In this document: positions 35,397-42,797 of the stretch, piece after piece
How the letters are laid out: each line of letters opens with the position of its first letter
Position numbering within the stretch: the stretch's first letter is position 1
Position numbers and translations under genes: made by a program
The notes under the pieces: generated by a model
Databases searched by the model: none
The model's input: only the letters and a program-made list of their open reading frames with translations
Told to the model about the DNA's origin: nothing
From: an uncultured Clostridia bacterium
GTDB taxonomy: Bacteria; Bacillota; Clostridia; Oscillospirales; Ruminococcaceae
Direction of reading: 5' to 3'
Assembly (NCBI GenBank): GCA_947168885.1
Contig: CAMVNQ010000012.1
Span: 38,447-102,446 of the forward strand
DNA length: 64,000 bases

Positions 35397-35579
35397 ATGA
35401 GTGAAATGCTTAAAAGAGTAGCAGAATTTGGTTCCGAAAACAGTGCCTGCGGTTCCGCAGACCCCAAGCCCTCCGCTTGCGGCTCGGCTGATCCTAAGCC
35501 CTCCGCTTGTGGTGCAGCAGACCCTAAGCCTTCCGCTTGCGGTTCTGCCTGCGGTGCTGCTGATCCCGACAAGAAGTAA
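35397..35579 (+). CDS. ACGX-repeat RiPP precursor peptide
   Basis: 60 residues, AAGGAGG before ATG. Leader of about 15 residues (MSEMLKRVAEFGSEN), then a core with Cys at 18, 28, 38, 48 and 52, each in A-C-G-(S/A). The first four are spaced by a 10-residue unit SACG(S/A)ADPKP. This is the pattern named ACGX repeat in the catalog of radical SAM peptide systems. The expected modification is on Cys or its neighbour by the maturase encoded next; the final structure is unknown. No exporter or protease gene is adjacent. Confidence 0.88.
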   Translation: MSEMLKRVAEFGSENSACGSADPKPSACGSADPKPSACGAADPKPSACGSACGAADPDKK

Positions 35580-35601
35580 GTCGTTAAACTTCAATTATAG
35601 T

Positions 35602-35631
35602 GCGGGCATATCGGTCTTTCGGTATGCCTGC
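35602..35631 (+). other. Hairpin between precursor and maturase genes
   Basis: GCGGGCATA and TATGCCTGC form a stem (8 of 9) with a 12-base loop. No T tract follows, so it probably protects the precursor message or lowers read-through, giving more peptide than enzyme. Confidence 0.5.
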
Positions 35632-35680
35632 AATAACGAGAATTACGCAAAAGCGTTTATATAGATTGGAGGATACCGAG

Positions 35681-36721
35681 ATGAAACCGTATTTTGCTTT
35701 TCAATGGCATATCACCGACACCTGCGACCAGCGCTGCAAGCACTGCTATATTTTCGCTGAGGACAACTGCAAGGCGCTCACGGAAATGCCGTGGGAGAAA
35801 ATGAAGCAGGTAGTCGAGAGCTGCGAGAATATGTGCGATAGGCTCGCTCGGACTCCCTATTTTTACATCACCGGCGGAGACCCGATACTGCACCGTGACT
35901 TCTGGAAACTGGCAGAGTTGCTGCATGAAAAGCACATTGACTGGGGCATTCTCGGCAACCCGTTCCACCTGAATGACGATGTGTGCAAACGGCTGCACGA
36001 TCTCGGCTGCCGCAAGTATCAGCTCTCCCTTGACGGTATGGAGCAGATGCATGACAGCTTTCGCAAGCCGGGTTCGTTTGCTTCAACGATGAGAGCCATA
36101 GACTGCATAAAGAATGCAGGAATGTGGTGCGCGGTGATGTCAACCGTATCAAGCGCGAACATCGACGATTTTCCGCGGATGATAGACCTTGTGGCTGAAA
36201 AGAATGTCGATGTGTTCGCATTCGGGCGGTACTGTCCCACAAGCGGTCAGAAGTCGGAGGAATACCACATACCGCCGCTTCGCTACCGTGATTTTCTCGA
36301 TATGTGCTACAAACGGTTTCAGCAGCATAAAGCAAACGGCTGCAAGACCACATTCCAGTACAAAGACCACCTCTGGACGCTGTATCTTTATGAACAGGGG
36401 CTTTTCAAGATTCCCGAAAACAGCGATCCCGACAAGATATATGACGGTTGTCACTGCGCAATAGGTCACATGACGATACTGCCCACGGGTGATGTGTACG
36501 CCTGCCGCAGAATGGAGAGCAAGATCGGGAATGTGTTCGATACACCAATGTATGAACTGTTCCTCGGTGCAGACTTAGAGGAATACAGACAGTTCGATAA
36601 ATTTGAGAAATGCAGTAAGTGTGAGCTTCGGGGCTATTGCAGAGGTTGTCCTGCCGTGACATTCGGCTACACGGGCAATATGTACGCACCCGATCCGCAA
36701 TGCTGGAAGGAGGTTGTCTGA
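35681..36721 (+). CDS. Radical SAM/SPASM maturase of the ACGX system
   Basis: 346 residues, GGAGG 9 bases before ATG at 35681. CDQRCKHC (Cys 15, 19, 22) binds the SAM-cleaving 4Fe-4S cluster; the TIM-barrel core follows (YFYITGGDPILHRDF, YQLSLDGMEQMHDSFR). The C-terminus has a SPASM domain with CHCAIGHMTILPTGDVYACR and CSKCELRGYCRGCP for auxiliary clusters. Such enzymes make thioether or other C-C/C-X links in peptides. The small head start of the precursor gene and tight downstream genes support one operon. Confidence 0.93.
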   Translation: MKPYFAFQWHITDTCDQRCKHCYIFAEDNCKALTEMPWEKMKQVVESCENMCDRLARTPYFYITGGDPILHRDFWKLAELLHEKHIDWGILGNPFHLNDDVCKRLHDLGCRKYQLSLDGMEQMHDSFRKPGSFASTMRAIDCIKNAGMWCAVMSTVSSANIDDFPRMIDLVAEKNVDVFAFGRYCPTSGQKSEEYHIPPLRYRDFLDMCYKRFQQHKANGCKTTFQYKDHLWTLYLYEQGLFKIPENSDPDKIYDGCHCAIGHMTILPTGDVYACRRMESKIGNVFDTPMYELFLGADLEEYRQFDKFEKCSKCELRGYCRGCPAVTFGYTGNMYAPDPQCWKEVV

Positions 36722-37333
36722 ATGGATCTGCAAATCTGTCTGAAAAAGTTGGAGCTTGTTCAGGTGCTGAACTTCGCCACCGTTGACGAGGACGGCGCTC
36801 CGCAAGTCCGCAACATCAGTGCGATACACTATGAACCCGATGCACTCTACTTCTTCACCGCAAGGGGCAAGGAATTCTGCCGACAGCTTCTCCGCGACGG
36901 CAGAGTTCAGGTGAGCTGTTATACTCGTTTCAAGGAAAGCATCAGACTTTCGGGAATAGCTGTTCCTGTTCCCGATGATGAGCAGAACAAGTGGCGTGAT
37001 AAGATATTTGAGGAACAGCCCTATCTTGAAAATGTCTATCCGAAAGATACGAAAAATATCGGTATCATCTTTGTGATAAAAGGCTTCACGATCGAGTATT
37101 TCAACCTTGGTGTCAACCCGATATTCCGTGAGGTGTACGAATGCGGAGCGACCGCAAAGCCGAAGGGCTTTATCGTAAATAATGAATGTATCGGTTGCGA
37201 GACTTGTGTTTCAGTATGTCCGCAGAGAGCGATAGATATGCCGGACGGCAGAGCAAATATCCGTCAGCAGAATTGTCTGCATTGCGGCAACTGCTTTGAA
37301 AACTGTCCTGTTCAGGCGATAGTGAGGAGGTAA
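36722..37333 (+). CDS. PNPOx-like flavoprotein with 2x4Fe-4S ferredoxin tail
   Basis: 203 residues; ATG follows the previous stop without a gap. Residues 1-130 are a pyridoxamine-phosphate-oxidase-like split barrel (VLNFATVDEDGAPQVRNISA, YFFTARGKEF) that binds FMN or F420-type flavins; residues 145-203 carry CIGCETCVSVCP and CLHCGNCFENCP. It probably moves electrons to the radical SAM enzyme or reduces a peptide intermediate. Confidence 0.85.
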   Translation: MDLQICLKKLELVQVLNFATVDEDGAPQVRNISAIHYEPDALYFFTARGKEFCRQLLRDGRVQVSCYTRFKESIRLSGIAVPVPDDEQNKWRDKIFEEQPYLENVYPKDTKNIGIIFVIKGFTIEYFNLGVNPIFREVYECGATAKPKGFIVNNECIGCETCVSVCPQRAIDMPDGRANIRQQNCLHCGNCFENCPVQAIVRR

Positions 37334-37337
37334 TTTG

Positions 37338-37922
37338 ATGGAATTGTTAGAGCTGATGAAATACCGCCGTTCGATCAGAAAATACACTGACAAACAGATA
37401 CCGCTTGAGGACTTACAGAAGATAATCGAGGCGGGAGAATATGCCCCAAACGCAGGCGGCGGGCAGCGCAGTATCATCGTTGCTGTCAGAAACAAACGGC
37501 TTGCGGAGAAGATCGGCATTCTCAACCTCGCAAAGTTTGACCGTTCAAGGCTCATCGGCGGATTTGTTTCAAAGGAACAGCCCAGCGTGATAGACGATAA
37601 AAATATCAAGAACGGCTTTTACGGTGCGCCCTGTGTCTGCATTATCTTCACACCGAAGAATTTTCTGTATGCTGTTCCAGATGCCTTCTGCTGTGCGGAG
37701 AATATGGTTCTTGAAGCGACTGAGCTTGGGATAGCATCGTGTATTACTGCAAGAGCCGAGGAAACTTTCGATAATGACATTGGCAGAGAACTGCTGAAAA
37801 AATGGGGTATCCCCGAAAACTTCATCGCTCGTGCTTTTGTGCTGCTCGGCTACTGCGAGGGAGAATACCCGAAAAGCAAGCCTCGCCGTGACGGGCGTGT
37901 GGTCATCGTTGACGAGGATTGA
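37338..37922 (+). CDS. Nitroreductase-family flavoprotein
   Basis: 194 residues from ATG at 37338 (GAGGAGG upstream). MKYRRSIRKYTDKQIP is the FMN-binding start; EYAPNAGGGQRS and the C-terminal LLGYCEGEYPKSKPRRDGRV complete the fold. In RiPP and other operons such enzymes oxidize or reduce C-C or C-N bonds; here a role in peptide tailoring or in electron supply is inferred from position only. Confidence 0.88.
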   Translation: MELLELMKYRRSIRKYTDKQIPLEDLQKIIEAGEYAPNAGGGQRSIIVAVRNKRLAEKIGILNLAKFDRSRLIGGFVSKEQPSVIDDKNIKNGFYGAPCVCIIFTPKNFLYAVPDAFCCAENMVLEATELGIASCITARAEETFDNDIGRELLKKWGIPENFIARAFVLLGYCEGEYPKSKPRRDGRVVIVDED

Positions 37923-37925
37923 TTG

Positions 37926-37954
37926 TTGTAAAATCGCGCCGAATGTGGTAAAAT
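37926..37954 (+). promoter_or_regulatory. Internal promoter before DUF1848
   Basis: TTGTAA, 17 bases, TAAAAT in the 55-base gap between nitroreductase and DUF1848. The second half of the cargo may thus be transcribed separately. Confidence 0.5.
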
Positions 37955-37977
37955 AAGAAGAATGGACGGTGAGGAGC

Positions 37978-38904
37978 ATGATAATCAACACAGGTATGCG
38001 GACTGATATTCCCGCATTTTATTCTGAGTGGTTCATGAACAGGATACGAGCAGGCTTTGTGTTGGTGCGCAATCCTTATCGTCCCGACTGGATCACACGC
38101 TATGATCTGAGCCCCGATGTGGTGGACTGCATCGCTTTCTGCACCAAGAATCCCGCACCGATGCTGAAACACCTTGATGAGCTGAAAGCCTTTCATCAGT
38201 ATTGGTTCGTTACGATCACGCCATACGGCAGAGATGTCGAGCCGAATGTACCGCCGAAAGAAAAGGTAATGCAGGATTTCATCAAGCTCTCGAATGCAAT
38301 CGGCGTAAAGTGTGTGGGCTGGCGGTACGATCCGATATTCATTGACAGCACCTACACGGTTGATCGCCATATAGCAGACTTTGAGCAGATGTGCGAAACG
38401 CTTTCGGGACATACAAAAGTCTGCGTTATCAGCTTCATTGATCTGTACGAGAAGGTCAAACGAAATTTCCCGCTGGCTCGGACGGTCACGCCGCAGGAGC
38501 GTATCACCATCGGCAGGACGTTTGCTGAGATCGGCAAACAGTACGGCATCACTATAAAAGCCTGCGCTGAGGGGACTGATCTTGCGCCATTTGGCGTGGA
38601 CTGCGGCGGCTGTATGACAAAGGAAACTTTTGAGGCGGCTATCGGGAGCAGGCTGAATGTTCCCCAAAAGAAATCACAGAGGGCAGAATGTGCCTGCGTT
38701 CTCGGTACGGACATAGGCGCTTATGACACCTGCGGACATCTTTGCAGATACTGCTATGCAAACTATAACCATGAAAATGTCAAACGGAATATGCGGCTTC
38801 ACGACACCGAATCGCCGTTCCTTGTGGGCAATCTTCAGGAGGGCGAGGTCATACATCAGGCAAGTCAGGAAAGCTGGATAGATGCACAGCTCACATTGTT
38901 TTAG
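37978..38904 (+). CDS. DUF1848 protein, radical-SAM-like Cys cluster
   Basis: 308 residues from ATG at 37978 (GGTGAGGAG upstream). GMRTDIPAFYSEWFMNRIRA and FCTKNPAPM are DUF1848 hallmarks; near the C-terminus CGHLCRYCYANYN is a CxxxCxxC cluster placed unusually late for a radical SAM enzyme, preceded by CGGC. DUF1848 is related to spore-photoproduct-lyase-like proteins, reaction unknown. Only 11 bases separate it from the macrodomain gene, so a link to ADP-ribose metabolism is likely by context. Confidence 0.85.
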   Translation: MIINTGMRTDIPAFYSEWFMNRIRAGFVLVRNPYRPDWITRYDLSPDVVDCIAFCTKNPAPMLKHLDELKAFHQYWFVTITPYGRDVEPNVPPKEKVMQDFIKLSNAIGVKCVGWRYDPIFIDSTYTVDRHIADFEQMCETLSGHTKVCVISFIDLYEKVKRNFPLARTVTPQERITIGRTFAEIGKQYGITIKACAEGTDLAPFGVDCGGCMTKETFEAAIGSRLNVPQKKSQRAECACVLGTDIGAYDTCGHLCRYCYANYNHENVKRNMRLHDTESPFLVGNLQEGEVIHQASQESWIDAQLTLF

Positions 38905-38915
38905 GCGGTGATAAT

Positions 38916-39668
38916 ATGGATAAACTTGATTTTCTGATTAAATATCTGCTCTCGGAGCGCGGCGAGAATGCGACTGTTCCCGAAAATGAGCGGGACAAAT
39001 TCCGCCTGTATCGCAGCCTTGTGAACGTGCGTCCTGCGGCTCCCGCGAGTGATGAATACTACGAAGCGGAGAACGAACTGCTGGCCGAGCTGACAGCGGA
39101 AAAGGGCATTACCGATGCCGCTGACCTCACACCCCGCGAGCCGCATATTTACCTATGGCGCGGCGATATTACGACGCTGAAATGCGGTGCGATAGTCAAC
39201 GCCGCAAATTCTGGAATGACGGGCTGTTACTCTCCCTGCCACAACTGCATTGATAACTGCATTCATACTTTCGCGGGTATTCGGCTGCGGCAAAAATGCG
39301 ATGAGATAATACGCGGACAGGGTCATGAGGAATCAACGGGAACTGCAAAAATTACGCCTGCGTTCAATCTACCATGCGACTATGTTATTCACACCGTCGG
39401 ACCCATAGTGCAGGGGCGGCTTACGGACGAACATTGCAGAATGCTTGAAAGCTGCTACAAAAGCTGTCTCGATATTGCAGTACAAAATAACGTACAGTCA
39501 ATAGCTTTCTGCTGCATTTCAACGGGCGTGTTCGGCTTTCCGCAGAGAGAAGCTGCGCAGATTGCGGTGAATACTGTCCGCGAATTTCTTAAAACTCACG
39601 ACATCGGGGTGATATTCAATGTTTTTACAGAAACAGACTTTGACATTTACAACAGACTTCTCGGCTGA
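38916..39668 (+). CDS. Zinc-type macrodomain, protein-ADP-ribose hydrolase
   Basis: 250 residues. A helical head of about 75 residues precedes the macro fold: WRGDITTL (82-88), IVNAANSGM (93-101), CHNCIDNCIH (108-117), the segment that holds Cys/His zinc ligands in the zinc-dependent macrodomains, then GTAKITPAFNLP, HTVGP and STGVFGFP. Relatives from Staphylococcus and Streptococcus remove ADP-ribose placed by class M sirtuins. The sirtuin gene overlaps its 3' end by 50 bases. Confidence 0.9.
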   Translation: MDKLDFLIKYLLSERGENATVPENERDKFRLYRSLVNVRPAAPASDEYYEAENELLAELTAEKGITDAADLTPREPHIYLWRGDITTLKCGAIVNAANSGMTGCYSPCHNCIDNCIHTFAGIRLRQKCDEIIRGQGHEESTGTAKITPAFNLPCDYVIHTVGPIVQGRLTDEHCRMLESCYKSCLDIAVQNNVQSIAFCCISTGVFGFPQREAAQIAVNTVREFLKTHDIGVIFNVFTETDFDIYNRLLG

Positions 39669-40485
39669 GATCGAAAGGCTGAAGCATGAGCTTGAGACTG
39701 CCGATGCGATCATTATCGGTGCAGGTGCAGGACTTTCCACAGCAGCGGGATTTACCTACTCCGGCGAGCGGTTCCGTAAATACTTCTCCGATTTCGAGGA
39801 CAAATACGGCTTTCACGATATGTACTCCGGCGGTTTCTTTCCTTTTGAGACGCAGGAGGAAATGTGGGCATACTGGTCAAGGTTCATTTACTGCAACCGA
39901 TATATGAATGTTGACAACGGCACATATAAAAAGCTGTATGAGCTTGTGAAAGACAAGAACTATTTCGTTATTACAACGAATGTCGATCATCAGTTTCAGA
40001 AAGCAGGATTCGACAAGACGCGGCTGTTCTACACACAAGGCGACTACGGATTGTTCCAGTGCTCCGAGCCTTGTCACAACGTGACTTACGATAACGAAGA
40101 AGTGGTCAAGGATATGATCGAGTTTCAGCAGGATATGAAGATACCCACCGAACTGATACCGCGCTGTCCGAAATGCGGGAAACCTATGTCAATGAATCTG
40201 CGCTCTGACGATACGTTTGTCGAGGACGAAGGCTGGCACAGAGCAGCAGAGCGTTACGATGATTTCCTGCAAAAACACGAATGGCAGCATATCCTGTTTC
40301 TCGAACTCGGCGTGGGAATGAACACTCCCGGAATTATCAAATTCCCGTTCTGGAAGATGACCAAGCGAAACGAGAACGCGGTGTACGCCTGCATAAACTA
40401 CGGACAGGCGTATGCGCCCGGTGAGATCACGGAAAGAAGTATCTGCATTGACGGAGATATTAAAGAGGTATTAAAACAATTATAA
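39619..40485 (+). CDS. Class M sirtuin (SirTM), ADP-ribosyltransferase type
   Basis: 288 residues; ATG at 39619 after GGGGTG, inside the macrodomain gene, so the two are translationally coupled. NAD site GAGAGLSTAAG (34-44), Asn121/Asp123 in TTNVDHQF, and Gln140 in YTQGDYG where ordinary sirtuins have the deacetylase His. Cys 148, 152, 183 and 186 form the zinc site. This replacement is typical of SirTM enzymes, which ADP-ribosylate lipoyl-carrier protein GcvH-L in pathogens. No GcvH-L or lipoate ligase gene is present in the element. Confidence 0.9.
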   Translation: MFLQKQTLTFTTDFSAEIERLKHELETADAIIIGAGAGLSTAAGFTYSGERFRKYFSDFEDKYGFHDMYSGGFFPFETQEEMWAYWSRFIYCNRYMNVDNGTYKKLYELVKDKNYFVITTNVDHQFQKAGFDKTRLFYTQGDYGLFQCSEPCHNVTYDNEEVVKDMIEFQQDMKIPTELIPRCPKCGKPMSMNLRSDDTFVEDEGWHRAAERYDDFLQKHEWQHILFLELGVGMNTPGIIKFPFWKMTKRNENAVYACINYGQAYAPGEITERSICIDGDIKEVLKQL

Positions 40486-40490
40486 AAGGT

Positions 40491-40541
40491 AACACCGCAC
40501 AAAAACATCGCCTGAATTTCGTAATTGGATTGTGCGGTGTT
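40491..40541 (+). terminator. Terminator-like hairpin behind the sirtuin gene
   Basis: AACACCGCACAA pairs with TTGTGCGGTGTT over a 27-base loop; no T tract. A second stem, CCCTCCG/CGGAGGG, at 40554-40580 lies between the converging genes and may stop both. Confidence 0.5.
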
Positions 40542-40586
40542 GCCAAAAGTATTCCCTCCGACATCTGAGTGCCGGAGGGATTTGTG

Positions 40587-40850
40587 TTATTCGTTCATTA
40601 ATGCAAGTATAAATTCGGCACCCAATCCGAAACCTCTCTCGAAGTCCTGTAATCCCTCGCAAGCTGCTGTGATATGGATTGCATCTTCAAATCTTTCAAT
40701 CACTTCATTGCTACTGGGATATTTTGCCAGTATCTCTGCTTTGATCTGTTCAACTTCAATGCTGGCATCCTTATAGCGTTTAGTAGTAGGTGACGGAAGC
40801 GAGCAGGGACTGATCTCGCCGTAATAGAGTTTTTCCAGTATAGATTTCAT
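40587..40850 (-). CDS. DUF6809-like small protein
   Basis: 87 residues, AGGAGG before ATG. ILEKLYYGEISPCSLP, then helices ending in GLQDFERGFGLGAEFILALM. Family known from clostridial genomes and often near mobile elements; function unknown. It is the last gene before the right end of the element. A dead relative lies at 14876-15008. Confidence 0.7.
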   Translation of the reverse strand: MKSILEKLYYGEISPCSLPSPTTKRYKDASIEVEQIKAEILAKYPSSNEVIERFEDAIHITAACEGLQDFERGFGLGAEFILALMNE

Positions 40851-40964
40851 TGCGTTTTCCTCCTATCAAATCTTGATTAGCAGGGGGATTTGACATTTGG
40901 CTTAACAACGGCATTTGTGCCGCATTTTTCCTTAAATGTTATTTCGGCAATGAATGGTAGGTTT

Positions 40965-41425
40965 CTTTGATTAGTAAATTCCATTGACTGGTAAATTTAT
41001 ACGATCGATGTTTTTTCTTGAAAGTTGATTGCTTTTTTCAAGAATATGAACTAAATAATCTCGAGTTTTGACTGATAACGCAAAAATCTAAAGCGTTCTA
41101 CAAAGACATCTTTATTGAACGCTTTAGATATTATGCCCACAAAAGGCTTGGTTAAGCCATTTGTGGGCATAAGTCTTTTGGGTTCAAAAATCCCAATTCC
41201 ATAGATATTTTTTGACCAAAAAAACGACCAACGGGACTTGAACCCCCTTTGGTATAAAACTTTCAAACTGAAATTCGTGATAATTTAACAAATTTACAGA
41301 AAATGCCCGCTGATCTCGGAACAAGTCCGAACAAAAGTAATGCGGGCATTTTTTCTGTAATGTTCACAAAGTTTTCTCTGAAATTTTGTGTAAATATCCG
41401 AATTATTTGACTTTCTCCGACAGAT
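40965..41425 (+). repeat. Dispersed repeats A and B, joined copy
   Basis: 40965-41108 equals repeat A (12951-13094) and 41108-41425 equals repeat B (21855-22172). The two are continuous here, through AAAGCGTTC-TACAAAGACATCTTTATT-GAACGCTTT. Terminator copy at 41300-41354. Confidence 0.9.
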
Positions 41426-41689
41426 GTTATTACCGCCCGCCCAAAATGTCCACCGAAAGTGAAATCTCTTTTCTCTATTTCAATATAAGAGGTTATTGCA
41501 GCGAGAGCCGCTGTTGTTTGTGTATAAGAAACACACCTGCTTTATCCGGTTTATGTTGAACCTCCCGAAAGAACTTTTCTTCTATTATACCATAGCTCGC
41601 CGCGGAATACAACAATTTATGACATAAGAAAAACATTGCAAAAAACCGGAAATGATCAGACGTCGTTTCCGGGATTTTTGTATTTTATT
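41426..41689 (-). terminator. Gap ending in the ABC-operon terminator
   Basis: No gene. At 41646-41672 the leftward hairpin CCGGAAA...TTTCCGG with a following TTTTTTGC terminates the ABC transporter operon. Confidence 0.6.
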
Positions 41690-42784
41690 TCAGAAATAAG
41701 CGCACACCATGTTTTGGCCGCCACGGTATTCATAGGAGTATGATGACGACCGCTTCTTTATCAGAGTGACGCCGAGATGAACATCGTTGTCCGCATGCTC
41801 AAACGGGTCATACATCTCGCCGTTGGATGTAACGGAAAGACATATCTGTTTATCGGCTTCGGCGTATTCGAGCTGAAGTTCGATATCCGGCCGCGCGCCG
41901 TTCAGAGATCCGAAAAACTCATATATCAATTCTTCACAGATAAGCTGCATATTGTAGGTCTGTTTGAGCGTGAGCCCGTATCTGTCGCAGAAATGCTTGA
42001 CATCTCCGTTAAACCGCATCAGATCGAAGTCCGAGCTTGTGATATGCTCATGGATAGTTTTGAGCTTCCGGATAAACGCGATCGTTTTTTCCTTTGCAGG
42101 ATGCTCAAATATATCCTCGACCGTTCCCTGCTCATAAATTCCGTGATCGGCAAAAAACAGTATTCTGTCCGCGATCTCTTTCGCGAAATCCATTTCGTGG
42201 GTCACAATTATCATTGTAAGACCCCTCATCGACAGCATACGGATAGTCGCGAGCACCTCGCCGACCATGGTCGGATCGAGCGCGCTTGTGGGTTCGTCAA
42301 AAAGCAGTATCTCGGGATCCATCATAAGGCAGCGCGCAATAGCTATACGCTGCTTCTGTCCGCCGGAAAGCGTATCAGGCATGGCGTTTTCCTTGCCGGA
42401 AAGTCCGACTGTGCGAAGCAGTTCGTTCGCTTTTTCAGCGGCTTCCTTTTTCGGCATTTTCAGCAGTCTGCACGGTGCGGCACAGAGATTTTCCATGACG
42501 GTCATGTGGGAAAACAGATTGAAATTCTGATAGACCATTCCCATTTTCCGTCGGATAACGTCGATCTTCGCGCCCTTCGCCGTTATCTCTTCGCCCATGA
42601 TCGAAACGGTGCCCGAATCCGGCTTTTCAAGCATTTCAAGCGACCGCAGGAACACACTTTTGCCGCAGCCGGAACCGCCGAGTATCACGATCTTTTCGCC
42701 CTTTTTTACCTCAAGATCGACGTTTTCCAGCACTTTCAGCTTACCGAACGATTTTGACAGATTTTTTACTTCAATAACGTTCAT
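41690..42784 (-). CDS. GlnQ-like ABC ATPase fused to a GHKL ATPase-like domain
   Basis: 364 residues against about 245 for ordinary GlnQ. Residues 1-245 are a polar amino-acid transporter ATPase: GGSGCGKS Walker A, LSGGQKQRIAIARCL signature, ILLFDEP Walker B, VTHEMDFA switch. Residues 246-364 (DVKHFCDRYGLTLKQTYNMQ, LICEELIYEFFGSLNGARPD, CLSVTSNGEMYDPFEHADND, HLGVTLIKKR) resemble RsbW-type anti-sigma kinases of the GHKL fold. The tail may sense nucleotide or bind a partner. Last gene of an operon with permease and binding protein. Confidence 0.85.
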   Translation of the reverse strand: MNVIEVKNLSKSFGKLKVLENVDLEVKKGEKIVILGGSGCGKSVFLRSLEMLEKPDSGTVSIMGEEITAKGAKIDVIRRKMGMVYQNFNLFSHMTVMENLCAAPCRLLKMPKKEAAEKANELLRTVGLSGKENAMPDTLSGGQKQRIAIARCLMMDPEILLFDEPTSALDPTMVGEVLATIRMLSMRGLTMIIVTHEMDFAKEIADRILFFADHGIYEQGTVEDIFEHPAKEKTIAFIRKLKTIHEHITSSDFDLMRFNGDVKHFCDRYGLTLKQTYNMQLICEELIYEFFGSLNGARPDIELQLEYAEADKQICLSVTSNGEMYDPFEHADNDVHLGVTLIKKRSSSYSYEYRGGQNMVCAYF

Positions 42785-42797
42785 ATATTATTCTTCT

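Larger units (their letters stand above)
27646..40958. mobile_element. Integrative mobilizable element, about 13.3 kb
   Basis: The left junction GGCTAG-TA-CCCATCATTGTCG interrupts a 17-bp repeat that continues at the right junction CAATGAATGG-TA-GGTTTCTTTG; repeat A, which follows the array at 12951, follows here too. Joining the inner ends gives TTATTTCGGCAATGAATGG-TA-CCCATCATTGTCGAAATAA, 16 of 19 arm positions symmetric, as expected for attP of a large serine recombinase. Contents: recombinase, SHOCT-like protein, relaxase, possible oriT, sigma/anti-sigma pair, ACGX RiPP genes, DUF1848-macrodomain-sirtuin genes and DUF6809. No type IV secretion genes, so transfer would need a helper. Confidence 0.8.

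Noticed and set aside
41777..42757. Rightward frame of 326 codons
   Set aside because: Shadow of the ABC ATPase gene; His/Phe-rich translation without a family.
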